Below are positions 46,288-58,330 of a DNA stretch of 64,000 bases, piece after piece (positions within the stretch are counted from its first letter, which is position 1; each line of letters starts with the position of its first letter). The stretch lies in the NCBI GenBank assembly GCA_000467715.1, contig AJFK01000257.1, positions 1 through 64,000 of the forward strand, in the 5' to 3' direction. The notes under the pieces are model-generated. The model did no database searches and had not been told where the DNA came from. It worked only from the letters and a program-made list of their open reading frames with translations. This stretch comes from Hysterium pulicare CBS 123377 (taxonomy: Eukaryota; Ascomycota; Dothideomycetes; Hysteriales; Hysteriaceae). Made by a program: the position numbers and the translations under genes.

Positions 46288-47597
46288 GTCAGACAAAGCA
46301 ACCTCTGATTGAGGTGGAAGCTGAAGCTGTGCAGCGTGGTAGTGGAGTGGTGGATGAGAATATTGTGATGGGTTTGGAGTGGGAGTCGAATTGATTGCGT
46401 CGTTGGAGCACGGTCCTTGTGCAAACCCCAGGCTAAGGAGGATGGGTCGTTCTCGCCCCGCTCGAAATTGGAGCTTGGGTCACGGGTTGACGTCGAAACT
46501 ATCCAGCAGAATATTTCAAACGTATTCGCCTTCACACCCAATTGCTGTGTGGTTTTTCTACTCGTGTGCTGTAGCCTGCACTCCGCGACAGAGCTCTCCA
46601 CAGCGTCTCCACTGGGCGGAAGTCTTGGACCGCCTCTAACCTTGGAAAGGTCCAAGACTCCACGTGCCTCAAAGTCTCCAATGATTGGCGGCGGAGGTCA
46701 GGGCAAGCTGCACCTAACTTGGCCGTGGCATGGGTGTCACTCGTCATGATGCATTGATTCCACACCAGATCGTGGGGCATACCCGCCAGGCACGTGAGCA
46801 GATTCAATTCCGGACATACTGATCATCGTACAGGAGATAACGCCGTGCGTGGCCAAGATCCGGGGAAGCTGCACGCCGCCAAACCGCCAAGCCTATGGAT
46901 CACGCTGACTCAAGACAACCTTGGAAGGCTGTGGCTTCCTTACACACAATATCCAACTTGATGCTGTACAACGACAGAATCCCCAGCATACCGTTGCTTC
47001 TCATAAAGGCAGATCTAGACGGCATGCGCCTCAACATTAAAGTGGCAAAGTTGAGTAAGATATTCCGCGAGGCAATGGAGAACTGCACGAGGCTCTGCAT
47101 TTCAATGCCTTCAGATCGACCGCCTCTGCATCTATCTCAACCCATCCTTGATCAAACGCTCCAGAAAGCAGAGCCGGGGCCCTCAGTTATGGGAGGTGTT
47201 CCAGGTTGATCTCACTGCTTAGCGCGCTAGATTAGGATATAACTACCTTGTACGTTTTGGAACCGGAAACTTAAACATAATAATACATTGCTTTCTGCCT
47301 CTATGCGGTAATGCCCCCTACCCTTGCTCTGATTCTTATATACTTAATGTCCTCCAGATTAGTTAGCTACAAGCCACCTGTTCTAACTTTCTTTCCTCTT
47401 AATATATCCACTCTGGAAACGTGGGCCGAATCTCCGATTTATGGAACGCATACAACTATTCCGGTAGCGGCAACGTAGGGAAAGCTTGGGCTGCGCATTT
47501 AAGCACACATAAATACCTTCATCTCGCCCTTTCCCTGAAGTTTGCTTTCTTACCCGTCACATCCTTACCTACGACCTACGGCAATCTGTACGCAACC
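46288..47597. promoter_or_regulatory. Divergent intergenic region between MAM3 and cip1
   Basis: A 1.3-kb divergent spacer. It carries one copy of a 21-nt motif (46851-46871) that also lies upstream of the E1-beta gene. A 104-codon ORF at 46895-47209 shows no family. The GGCTAA xylanase-regulator box was looked for and not seen. Confidence 0.4.
46851..46871 (+). repeat. Copy 1 of dispersed 21-nt motif
   Basis: The sequence ggccaagatccggggaagct plus g matches 48718-48738 with one mismatch. It includes CCGGGG, which fits the CreA consensus SYGGRG. Confidence 0.7.
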
Positions 47598-48412
47598 ATG
47601 TTCCGCCAAACCGTTCTCCTCGCCCTTGCTCTCCTTCCCTTCTCCATTGCCCAGGTCTCTGATGGCTTCGAAAGCGGATGGGACCAAACCGCATGGCCCA
47701 TCTACGCGCCCGACTGCAACCAGGGCGGTAAAGTCACTCTTGACAGCTCCACCGCCAATAGCGGCAAGAACTCGATAAGGGTTGATGGTGCGGGAGGCTT
47801 CTGTGGACACATTTTCTTCGGCACAACGAAGATTCCCAGTGGTGATGTTTACGTCAGGGCTTACGTGTAAGTTTTCATGGTGGCAGAGTTAGAAGGCTGG
47901 ACTGGTGAAGTAATTTGAGTATTGAAAGGCAATGCTAACATCCATTCTCTTTCAGTAAAGCCTCCAAGGCTTTCACCGACTCCCACGTCTCCTTCATCAC
48001 CATGACTGACTCCGCCCAAGGCACCAAGCATCTCCGCATTGGTGGCCAGAGCAAAATCTTGATGTACAACCGCGAGTCCGACGATGCCACCCTTCCCGAC
48101 CTCTCCCCGCAAGGTATTGCCGCCTCCACTCCCCTTCCCACCGGCTCCTTCAAATGCTTTGAATACCACTTGGGCACCGATGGCACCATTGAGACTTGGT
48201 TGAACGGCACCGCTATTCCTGGTCTTACCGCCAAGGCGGGTGTCGCCAACAGCAATGCCGCTCAGTGGCAGAGAAGCTCCTACAAGCCCAAAGTCACTGG
48301 TATCTACTTCGGTTGGGAGTCGTACGGTGGAGACACCAACACCTTCTGGTACGACGACATCGCTGTTAGCTCGACGCGTGTTGGATGCTCTGTTGGATCT
48401 TCTGCCCCGTAA
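47598..48412 (+). CDS. cip1: Cip1-like secreted protein of cellulolytic fungi
   Basis: Two exons (47598-47866, 47956-48412) encode 241 residues. A signal peptide, MFRQTVLLALALLPFSIAQ, is followed by one beta-jelly-roll domain. Diagnostic blocks known from Trichoderma reesei Cip1 are FESGWDQTAWPIYAPDCNQG, GDVYVRAYV, KHLRIGGQSKILMYNRESDD, DATLPDLSPQGIA and FEYHLGTDGTIETWLNG. Cip1 was found as a protein co-regulated with cellulases; its fold resembles polysaccharide lyases. The T. reesei protein carries a C-terminal cellulose-binding module. Here the protein ends right after STRVGCSVGSSAP, so no linker or CBM1 is present. A plant-cell-wall or glucuronan-related role outside the cell is inferred. 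Confidence 0.9.
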
Positions 48413-48882
48413 ACCATTCAACAAGCAATTCGTTGTTGATGATGCATTTTTGTTTAATCTAAAAGAATTAAAAGATCAATTTTTAACTTAAACAAAGGAT
48501 AACGTTCTGATGTCTGCTGGAGCTAATATAAAAACAGAGTACGAAAAAGTGATTCGGCGAAGATGATTCCCCGGTATTGGATCTCTATCGTATAGGATAA
48601 AGTCGCTCTACCGTGAAAATTCGAAGATTGAAATGAAACACAATCAGGGCAATCTGGCACGTTCGGACCCCGGAGATACTGAAGATCCGTGATTCACACT
48701 GCAGGGATGCCACGCTTGGCCAAAATCCGGGGAAGCTGTGGGCCGCTGCTAGCCGAACACCTGGACCAAGGTCAAACAACACACTTTACATTTCTCACTC
48801 CTACTGTTCTCCCCTCCTCTCTACTTACATTTCGCACAGTTCTTTCAGATATTACTATGTTTTACTAGCTCTCATTGTAGCC
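48413..48882. promoter_or_regulatory. Promoter region of the E1-beta gene
   Basis: This spacer contains the second copy of the 21-nt motif and a pyrimidine-rich leader close to the start codon. No gene seen. Confidence 0.4.
48718..48738 (+). repeat. Copy 2 of dispersed 21-nt motif
   Basis: This reads ggccaaaatccggggaagct plus g. It differs from 46851-46871 by one base and lies about 145 bp before the E1-beta start codon. Confidence 0.7.
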
Positions 48883-50256
48883 ATGACTTCAAGACCCATC
48901 TCTATACGAACCCTCTCCCGCTTCCTCCTCCACCCCTCACAAACATCCCGCTGTCAGCATAGGTTAAGATGTCGAACATATTCCTCCGCAGCTCCCGACG
49001 CCCGCTTGAACGGCTCTGTGGATTACTCTACTACACCCCTTCTAAACCACACTTCACAATCCACACTCTCGAACCCCGAATTCCCCGAACACATCCGAAA
49101 GGGCAAAACGAAACGAATCAACCTCTACACCGCCATCAATGAGGCCCTACGCCACGCCCTACAAACAGACGAGAGAGTCCTTGTGTTTGGGGAAGATATA
49201 CAATTCGGAGGTGTATTCAGGTGTACAATGAACTTAGCTACCGACTTCGGCACCGACAGAGTATTCAATACGCCGCTGAGCGAACAGGGACTCATAGGCT
49301 TTGCCATTGGAGCTGCAAGTGAAGGAATGAGACCAGTTGCAGAAATCCAATTCGCAGACTACGTGTTTCCGGCGTTTGATCAACTAGTCAACGAGGCAGC
49401 AAAGCTAAGATACAGGTCCGCAGAAACAGGCGTGCATTGCGGAGGTCTAGTAGTCCGCATGCCAACAGGCGTAGTAGGACATGGTGCTTTGTATGTTCCG
49501 TGGATCCTCTCAACCTTAATCAATGCCTTCACTTGCTCGATTCTCCCCCCAAAGAGAAACCCTCAAGCTAATACCTACTTTGCATAGATACCACTCCCAA
49601 TCCCCCGAAGCCCTCTTCACCCACATCCCCGGCCTCCGCGTCATAATCCCCCGCTCCCCCATCCAAGCCAAAGGCCTCCTCCTCTCCGCCATCCAATCCG
49701 CCGACCCCGTCCTCTTCATGGAACCCAAAGTCCTCTACCGCGCCGCCGTAGAGCAAGTGCCGCTAGACGCCTACACCCTACCCCTCGATAAAGCCGAGAT
49801 CCTAAAGCCCGGCTCCGACCTCACAATCGTCTCCTACGGCACCCCGCTGTATACGTGTCAGGCGGCGATTGAGGCTGCCGAAAAGGATTTCGGGTGTAGT
49901 GTTGAGTTGATTGATTTGAGGACTATTTATCCTTGGGATCGCGAGACGGTGTTGGGGAGTGTGCGGAAGACGGGAAGAGCGATTGTGGTGCATGAGAGTA
50001 TGGTGAATGCGGGCGTGGGTGCTGAAGTTGCGGCTACGATACAGGAGGGTGCGTTTTTGAGGCTTGAGGCGCCGGTTAAGAGGGTTGCGGGTTGGGCGAC
50101 GCATACGGGGTTGATTTTTGAGAAGTTTATTATTCCGGATGTTACGAGTGAGTTTTCTTGTCCCTCCCTACTAAAACCCTTTTCTGCTTTGAACATGTAG
50201 CTGATTAAGTCGATGTAGGAGTGTATGATGCTATCAAGAAGACGATAGACTATTAG
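48883..50256 (+). CDS. BCKDHB: Branched-chain 2-oxoacid dehydrogenase E1 beta subunit, mitochondrial
   Basis: Three exons (48883-49490, 49588-50147, 50219-50256) encode 401 residues. The N-terminus is Arg/Ser/Thr-rich and free of acidic residues for about 35 positions, as in a mitochondrial presequence. Then come [62 protein letters not shown], the [15 protein letters not shown] active-site block and [11 protein letters not shown]. The last exon gives the usual [12 protein letters not shown] end. With the alpha subunit it decarboxylates the 2-oxoacids from leucine, isoleucine and valine, using thiamine diphosphate in the matrix. Length and motifs are complete. A gene model lacking the 38-nt last exon would end prematurely. 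Confidence 0.93.
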
Positions 50257-50469
50257 ATTTCGTGTTGGATGTGTAGATCAGAATGAAGAGGTGGAGAAGA
50301 GATATTTCACATACTATTTTCACATGCTCGATTACGAATCGTTCCGTTCTAGTGCTATGTTGTGCACATGCTATTCTCGAAACCGTAGTTCTTCATACTC
50401 CCTCAGTCTGTGCGACGATGTCTAACAAAACCCTACGCCGACTTAACCAACCAACTCATATATAGGCTC

Positions 50470-52408
50470 TTAAGTTACCACAGGCACAAATGTCGCCCCT
50501 ACCCCGCTCACATGCGTCGAAAAGAAACTCTCGACAAGCTCCCCCTCTCTATCAACCTCAATATCGAACTCCCGAAACAGCCTCACCAAAAGCTTCACCA
50601 TAAAAAACATAGCCAGGTACTGACCCGGACAACTCCTGCTCGCACCTCCAAACGTCACGAGATTCCGCTCCATATGCTGCACCTCGTCCTTCGGCCGTTC
50701 CCAGCGTTCAGGGTGGAACTCGGCGGCGTCCGGGCCGAAGATGGAAGGCGAGGTGTGTAAGGCCCAGGGATTGATGCCGACGGTTGTGTTTGGAGGGAGA
50801 TATGTATTGCTGAGGGTGACACCTGAGGGCGGGACGAGACGAGCTAAGGAGGTGCCGACGGCGGGGTAGAGACGGAGGGATTCTTTGATACATGCCATTA
50901 GAAATGGTAGTTTCGCTACTGTCTCTGCATAGCTGGGTGTTTCCTCTAATTCCACACTTCGGATCTCTTTCGTCAATCGCTTAAGAACAGACGGAGAAGA
51001 CGCAATGCACAGGATACAGGAGGTCGTAGAAATCGTTATGGTGTCGTGACCGGCTCCGAAGTTGGTAAGGGCCATTCCTAGAACCCATCCTGGACGGAAT
51101 GATTCATTGCCTTTTAGGGTGTGGAGGGTCATCAATTCGGCGAGGAAGTCTTGGGGAGGTTCGCTCGAGGATGGGGGGCCTTCAGTGGTGGTGGAGTTTA
51201 TCTCGGATGTGACGAGGCCGGGACGATCTGCGGGCATTTCGGCGGAGGCGGTGGACGAGAGAGATGAAAGGCGGGAGAGTATGTTAGGGACTGCAAACTG
51301 TGATGGAAGTGTCAGGCTCGTGATGTCTAGGAAAAGGAAAAGATTTGACAGCGTAGCCCAAAAAGAAAGTAGAACAGATACTATGGTGTTGGGAAACGGT
51401 CCAAGGAAAGACATACTCCAAATAGTGGTAAACTGCCCGGGATTGGTAGACCAAAAATTAAGCAGACTGGAATCATTAAAAATATTGCGACTCTGGGAAA
51501 CAGTTGAGTCAAGTTAACAATCCAAGGGAAGAGGCCAACGACACTGAAGTAGCGCCAGTGTTTATCAGATTGAAGCATGTTGTCTCCATCATTACCAGCG
51601 GAAGTGTAGTCGGCGGATTTAGATAAAGTGAAGTCGGCTAGACCATCTGTTATTACATTAGCGAAAACACTTGAATCTCGGCGGATCAAACAGGTAGTTG
51701 TTGAACGTTCGGCACATACCTAGAGCAAAAATGTGAATCCACTCTGCGAGATCGACTTCTTTCCCGTTTAAGCTTCGAATTGTAGCTATGTATTTGAAGA
51801 TATAATTATCCAATCGCTGCTCATGCTTTTCGAGACCAGCAATGGAATATGCGGGGCCGATAGCACGTCTCTGGGATCTGTAGCGATCCCTATTCATTTC
51901 GGTGAGTAAGTCAAACTGCTCATCTCCTTTGCTCTTTGCATCTGGAGCTTGAGCCGCGCCTACAGATTAGGTCAGTAAAATTCAATACTAGCTTGAATTT
52001 GGCTTGTAAAGTGTGGTCATAGGGCGTCTCCTACGGGTGTACTCACGATACCAAGCGGCCTTGATGAACGGACTTCCAGCGCCTGCAATTTGATCAGTTT
52101 AATTTTTTGCCTCATTCTCCCGAGTTGAAAGTACGGTAGATCGTCTTCAAAGCCTCCTCGGAGCATAAGCTAACTTCGTTAGGCGATATGCGAACGATTG
52201 GGCCATATTTGCGATGTAAGGCTTGAGCAAGACGATGGGGCTGTCCTGTGCGATGATGATATGCTAGCCAGAGACGGGTGATGGCTGCTAGACGAGGACC
52301 AGGAACTTTAGCAAGCGGATGGAAAAGCAGCCTGTATATTAGTATGGAGGCTATACTGGGAAAGATGAACCCTAGCAAGGCTGCTAGGAAAGGTGTCGAG
52401 GGAAACAT
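50470..52408 (-). CDS. Cytochrome P450 monooxygenase (pisatin-demethylase-like group)
   Basis: Five exons (52135-52408, 52047-52082, 51720-51959, 51417-51646, 50470-51297) encode 535 residues. The N-terminal anchor and hinge KVPGPRLAAITRLW are followed by YGPIVRISPNEVSL, then SQRRAIGPAYSIAGLEKHE. The helix-I region is FGAGHDTITIS, ExxR lies in KESLRLYP, FHPERWERP follows, and the heme loop is FGGASRSCPGQ. The exon joins read IYRAGSPFIKAAWY, a block typical of pisatin-demethylase-like and benzoate-hydroxylase-like fungal P450s. Microsomal and NADPH-P450-reductase-dependent action is expected; the substrate is unknown. It converges with the E1-beta gene, and the two stop codons are 213 bp apart. 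There is no sign of decay. Confidence 0.88.
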
Positions 52409-53065
52409 TTGGAGAGACGAGGTGGAAACCGAGCAGTCCTAAACACTTGACGATGACTTGAACTCAGAAAATCTGTACAATCTGAGGAGCTCAAGTATTC
52501 CTGCCGCTATCTATTGCGGCGCCCTACATTGTCAGCGCTGACGAACCCACTAATAAGATGGTGTTGCAGGTGGGAGGAGAGGTAGGTAAGACTATGACGC
52601 GCAAGTCTGAGCTAGTCCAGTTTCGGCATGCTCGACGTTGGCGAATCGGGCAATGAAGCGATGCGGAGAGTTGTTGTTTTAACAATACAGCGAAGGCGAG
52701 GACGTGGCGGATGATGTCTTTTCGAAGCTTCAATGCCCGAGTAGACTTTGCTCATAAGGTGTTCATCAACAATCCTGCGTGGTTAGCTTCATATCCTACC
52801 AGCTTCGCCAAGACGACGCTTGAGCGTTTCACCATTAAAAGCTGTTCGTTCCTCGACTTCGTCTTGTGTAGCTGCTTCCGGCGGCCTCGATTAGACTACC
52901 TCACTAGGTAGAAGCCCTGATGGTAGGACAGATTTTGCAGAAGAAATACGGCTTCTGGAGGTGTAGACCTCTACTGGGAATAGGTTATAAAATCTTATCC
53001 AACTACTACTAGGAACTAATTATTACAGAGGCCAAACGTTACCTAGCCTTCATTCACGCCCAGTA
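52409..53065. other. Intergenic region
   Basis: This is the upstream region of the P450 and the 3' flank of the Hsp70-like gene, both on the minus strand. Short ORFs only; no gene supported. Confidence 0.45.
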
Positions 53066-55638
53066 TTAACTGGTACCCGGAGGAAATGCTGCAGCTATAT
53101 TAGTCCACCCCTCGGATCCAGGAAGCACGCCTTCATCGTTACCAATAGGCCATACCGCCTTGTAATACAAATTCCGGTCAATAACCTCAAGTATAATCTC
53201 GAACTCAACTTTATAGTAAGAACGACCATTCCCCGTAGTAGGTTGTATCAAATTTTGTCTTTTAAGGAAAGTCATGTCGGCCTTGATTTTCCCCGCGATC
53301 TCATGTTTTCCTTCTCGTGGTCAACATGGGACAGTTGCATATTTCCTATTGATGTGTACTCACCTCTATTCTTCGAGTGATATTTCTGGTAGTGCGATTC
53401 CGTGCTAACGTCTGATACGTACAGTGTTTGCATACAGACGAAAGACTCTCCTGACTTGAGACTGATAATCTTGAGCATCGGTAGCCTGAATCGACGCCTC
53501 TCGGGGTCGCCCGAAATTGTATCACCCTGTTCACCGAGCGTCAAGGACATATTGAAAGAGGTTACACCTTTCTCGAAAAGGCTAATGCATACCTTCTTTA
53601 TAAGCCAAACCATGGAATCCTTCACATAATCCTCTCCATCAATGTCTGTCTCAAGCCTGTCCCTTTCGTCGACCTCTCTATGGCCGGGAAAGTCACTGTC
53701 ATAGATTTCTCTACAGAGAATTCCATAACTGGATCGCATAATCCGTTCAGGGCCACACCTCTTGTTCAGGGCGCGGAGGATAGCTCCTGAAGCAACCGCA
53801 ACGCCAGGGCCGTCTCTGTATCATACGTTCAGCTTCATAGGTAACATTCCTGCCAAGGAGGGGACTCACCGGACTGAGGGTGCGATAAGCTCAACGTGTG
53901 AGTTGTGCTTTCTATTTATTTTATTCAGCTTTTTTTGTAGGTAGTCTCTCAGTGCCTCAGACTGCCCAAAGCCTCCGATAAGGACAACTTTCTTTCGAGA
54001 TGTCAGTATCCAAAACAGATTTGTGCCTTTGTTGTTCTCACCTCAACATTCAGAGACCCATTTCTGGCGTCCCTCGCCAGATCTAACTGGGACTCCATCA
54101 AAGAAGCGACTCCCTTTAGCGATGGCAGGAAAATCTTCCAGAACTCGTCACTACTCGTCCTTTAGTGACGTTCCTCAGAGATCCCAGTTATTCAGCAACT
54201 CACCCGTTGACTTCAAACGCCCCTTCACCAAACTTCTTTACTCTACTCTCCCTCAAGCCTCTAACATAGAAAATCTGATCCGCGATAGCCCTATTGCGGA
54301 AATTCATTTTTCTTTTAAAATTATGTTCGAACTTCATCATGATATCGTCGCTTTCGATGATTTGATCAATACTTTCGGTGCCAGTCTCAAGGTACAATTC
54401 CCCCCCTAATCTCTCCTTGACGTGTTCTTTAAATCTTTCGTTAATAAAGCTTGATCCACACAAACGGCCTTGCCTCACAAGTCAGTTAACCTTTACGCCT
54501 TCAGGTTCAGTCTGCTTACCGTCGGCCATTACTTCTTCTTTCTTGAGCCTTATGTCTGGGGTCCTCCCTTGGACAGAATATGTTATCGCATCAACGGTTC
54601 CTCCACCAGCATCGAGCAGAACGAAAGTATCGTTGGTCTGGATACGTTAGCGGTAGTGACACATTCTTGTTAATATCGTACCCTGATCTTGTGATTGTCC
54701 TCCGAAGTGGTAAGGATAAAGGCAGCAGCAGCTTCAGGCTCAGACACAATGAACAGATTGTCCACACATTTACTGGCTCTGCTTATAAACCCACTCTCGC
54801 GCAACGCGGTGGCCATCGCATCGTGCATGGTCCGAGAAGCTTTACTGCTCCAGATAGGTGGCACACACAGAATGAATTCCACAGTACACTGATCCGTGTA
54901 TTCAAGGTTTGTTTCGAGTTCGTGCTTGACGTGTCGGAAAAGGCTGGTAAGAAAGTGTATAATTATATCCTCGTTCTTCTTGATCTTTTTCATTCTCCTC
55001 AAATGCTGGATTGCGCCCAAAAGCTCGTCACGGGCTGGTTGAGTATGCTCGCTATCATCAAGCAGCAGCTTTGCTCGCCGCAAGCACCCCTTCTTCAGTT
55101 CAGCGAGACTCATCTCATTGGGTCGACCAAGAGTGTCCTGGACCATGTAACCCCACTGCAGATCCTCAGAAAGTGCAGAGTTTTCCGCATCATCATCTTC
55201 GTATGGTGGAGCATCATCACTATCCTCATCATATTCCGAGTAATCGTTTTGCACTGCACTGCTTTGCCACAGCTGCGGTCTCTCTCCATCTTCATTGAAA
55301 CCATTCCGTTGTTTAGTGGATTTCGTATAGCATAGTTCAGTCGGTACTTCTTTCGTGGGCTGGCCAAAGAGTCGGGGGTCTTTTGGAAAGTTTACAATAG
55401 TCTTGATTCTCTCTGGCCTGACGTTCTCAGCGTTCTCGCCCGGTGCTAACGAGACGAATGCAACCGCGGAGTAGGTCGTGCCGTAATCCACCGCAATGTA
55501 AAACTTATTATTAGGAGACGGCGAAGTCCCCATTATTGGAGGATCGATGTCCATCATGTCAACATCTTCGGCAGCAAGAGTTGCTGAGCGGGAGGAGTCT
55601 CGGCTTTGGGAGCGGAAGGGAGCTCTGTTGGTAGCCAT
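53066..55638 (-). CDS. Atypical Hsp70-like (actin-fold ATPase) protein
   Basis: Eight exons (54682-55638, 54520-54637, 54204-54468, 54042-54150, 53870-53991, 53593-53815, 53364-53526, 53066-53310) encode 733 residues. The three ATP-binding motifs of the Hsp70/actin fold are present: phosphate-1 YIAVDYGTTYSAVAFV near residue 47, phosphate-2 TFVLLDAGGGTVDAITY near 322, and the adenosine motif KVVLIGGFGQSEALRDYL near 484. After PSVRDGPGVAVASGAIL, the C-terminus lacks the canonical Hsp70 substrate-binding sequence. This resembles the HSPA12-like fungal family annotated as actin-like ATPase domain proteins. An acidic insertion lies at about 130-165. One intron (53527-53592, 66 nt) is a multiple of three with no stop. 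Chaperone activity is not established. Confidence 0.85.
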
Positions 55639-56149
55639 TTGAAAAGCAGGCGGCGCACAACAGTATCAAAAGAGATGGGGAGAGAGAGATGCAAGAGCAG
55701 AACTAATTGCAACTTTTGAAGCAATAAATATTAACGACGATGATATTCTGAGACTCTCGCCAGGCGGCAAGATGCTTCGCCGCATGCATCGACGAATCAA
55801 GGGAAAGCCAGGGATTCTAAGCCACGGCGGTTGCATGAACTGTTGAGTCGCCCCCACAAAGGACACGGAACGGGGAACAGCCTTGCGGAGCAAAAAGAGC
55901 CAATCGTTTCCCAAATAGTATGACATCGTGTGGCAACGTTCACTGTTGCCTTCCAAAGTCAGCCTTGCAACGCGCGCGAAGAGGGTTCTGATGGCGGCGC
56001 CATCAAATCATGTGAGCATGGCAATGTTTCATAAAGCGAGCTTGAGCTGAAAGGCTACGAAATGCAGCATTCACAATTGACGTTAACATCCTACATCGCA
56101 GATCTCAGACTCGGTATCAACTACATTCCCTCTCCAGCACGAACTCGAT
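55639..56149. promoter_or_regulatory. Divergent promoter region
   Basis: A 511-bp spacer between the divergent Hsp70-like and SANT-like genes. No gene or clear motif. Confidence 0.45.
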
Positions 56150-58330
56150 ATGGGCACACCAAAGCGCAAGCGAACCAAAGGAACTCCACAACGGAAACCA
56201 TTTATATGGTCTGTCCAGGAAACAGCAGCCCTCCTCGCTTGGGCCGATCATTGTCATAGGCTGGACTTGAACTTCGAGAATACGATAGTACAACGGTTAA
56301 AGCAAAAATGGCCGCAGAGAGACTACAGATACGATGTCATCGAAAACAAGATGAAAAGATTGTGGAAAACAAGGGGTAAACATGGGACTGATGAGCAAGA
56401 CATATTCACCAAAGGCACTCAATGGCTTGACCTAGACTGCTTGGACGAAGACGAGAAAAATGCGTTCCATGAAGCCAAGGCCGAGCTTCTCCACGGAGAT
56501 AGGCAACTTAGGAGCGAAACAAAATCAGAAGCAGATAGTCCTAGAGTGGAGCCATTCCAAACTTCTATTCGAAGCCTAAGTGTTACAGCTTCGCCCATGC
56601 TAGAGCAGGACGGCAGCCGAGTTCATCTCAAAATAGAAAACGAAGGAGCGTATCGTCGGAGCCCACGGATAGCTAAGAGAGTCGGATCACTGGTATGTGT
56701 ATTTCTTCCCCTGTCATCGTTTAATATCCTGTCTAGTCCACTAAATTCAAGCCGCAGCAATTGTCCAGGACACCGCCGGCCAAAATATCTAGGTCGAGCT
56801 CGAGGCGCTCAACACGGCTTCGGACAGAGGTTCCTAACAGTGACGATGCTGATGTACAAACGGACGATGAGATCACCGTCGAAGCGGTCCCAGATAGACG
56901 AGGGACTATGTACTCTATTTCCAGTGAAAACTCAAATTCGTTCGACCCCTTCGTTAATGTCCTCGAAGAAAGAGATGCCGCTATCTCACAAGCCGAGGCT
57001 CGCATTTCGGCCTTCCAAGAGTCGATTAGAGAGCGTGATAGTAGCGTGTTAGCACTCAGAAAGGAAATTGAGGACCTCCGCAAGTCGAACATGCGGCTGT
57101 CCAACCAGGTTTCGCGGCTATCCCGTGAGAAAACAGACTGTGAGACAAGTCGTAAAGATTTAGAAGATTGCTGCAGAACCGCTATCAAATCTTCCGACGG
57201 GGCCAAACAAATAGAGGCCATCAAGGAGAACGAAATCAAAATCACTTCTCTAAGCCGCCAGCTTACCGAGTGCCGGAGTATCGCTCTGCTCGAACGGGAT
57301 CCGCACATTTCTCCTGAACAGATAGCTATCGACATTGAACATATCGAAGACCGTGCAAAAGATTGGTCATACAGGAGCCAGATCACCTTCCCATATAATC
57401 TCGTAGGTTCCGCACTCGACCCAAATACTGCGGATATGCTTCGTCGAAGTTTTCCGTTGATGATGGAAACAGTCCCAATCGAAGAACAAATCGTAAAATT
57501 TGCGATAGATGTGGGAGCACGAAACATTCTCCGCGTATTGACAGCATCAGTGTTTCGTGAGTGGGTTTTCGAATCCGATTTCTATAATTTCGACGAGCAA
57601 GAATCAGAAGTGTTGGCAATGTATCGAAGAATAATACTTGGGCAGACAGGTCAGTCTATGCTTTGATCAAACCAATTGATACCGAAACCAGAGCACTATG
57701 TAACGTGACTAACAAGATGTAGACGGACCTCGCCTGGTCCGAAATGTAGACGTGGTTGCTATCAAGTCTCTACTCAAGAACGAACATTTCCAAAACCACA
57801 TCCTCGTGGAGAAGATTGAAGAATTGACGGTCAGGTTTCTAAAGCTGCTAGAGCCATTCCTTCCTCGCACTTCTCCGCACACTCTGACCACCGAGATCGT
57901 AGCCTGGGAACAAAACAATGAAGACGATATCGTAGCGAGATGCAGAGAATTATTCCAAAAAGCCCTCGAACTGAAAACCGACCTCATGCTTAACACAGGC
58001 CGGTACGAGATGAGGACTTTCGAGCCAGGCACTCCATTCAATCCAGTAAACATGATAGCTGAGACAAAAGAGGGAGCTGAGATCAGGGGTTTGACTAAAA
58101 AGAGCCGTAGGAAAGTCAAACTGTGCTTGTTTCCGGCGCTGTATTCATATCCCGCAGAACCGTTACCGGACATGGATCAGGTGGATGTGCGGAAAGTTGA
58201 CGTTTCTAGGCTAGTGGTGCAATCCAAAAAATTCCTACAACCGGGAGAGGATCGTGGCCAGGAAGGAGGTACTGTTCTCAGAGAAGCCGTGGTGTTGCTG
58301 GAGGAGGGAACTGTAACATCATCAAGTTAG
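56150..58330 (+). CDS. Orphan SANT/Myb-like coiled-coil protein
   Basis: Three exons (56150-56692, 56737-57649, 57723-58330) encode 687 residues. Residues about 16-75 (FIWSVQETAALLAWADHCHR ... NKMKRLWK) have the Trp spacing and helices of a SANT/Myb or MADF-like DNA-binding unit. Basic disordered segments follow (RRSPRIAKR, SRSSSRRSTRLR). A strong coiled coil covers about 270-360 (ERDAAISQAEARISAFQESI ... SNMRLSNQVSRL). The last 270 residues look helical, with RSQITFPYNLVGSALDP and GARNILRVLTASVFREWVF. This looks like a family seen in related fungi without known function. Chromatin or DNA binding is an inference from the N-terminus and basic stretches. The long antisense ORF is a shadow. Confidence 0.75.

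Noticed and set aside
46895-47209. 104-codon plus-strand ORF upstream of cip1
   Set aside because: It has an ATG start and plausible composition, but no domain, no splice evidence and no resemblance to anything known.
56733-57527. 264-codon minus-strand ORF
   Set aside because: Antisense to the coiled-coil part of the SANT-like gene. Serine/leucine-rich shadow without family match.
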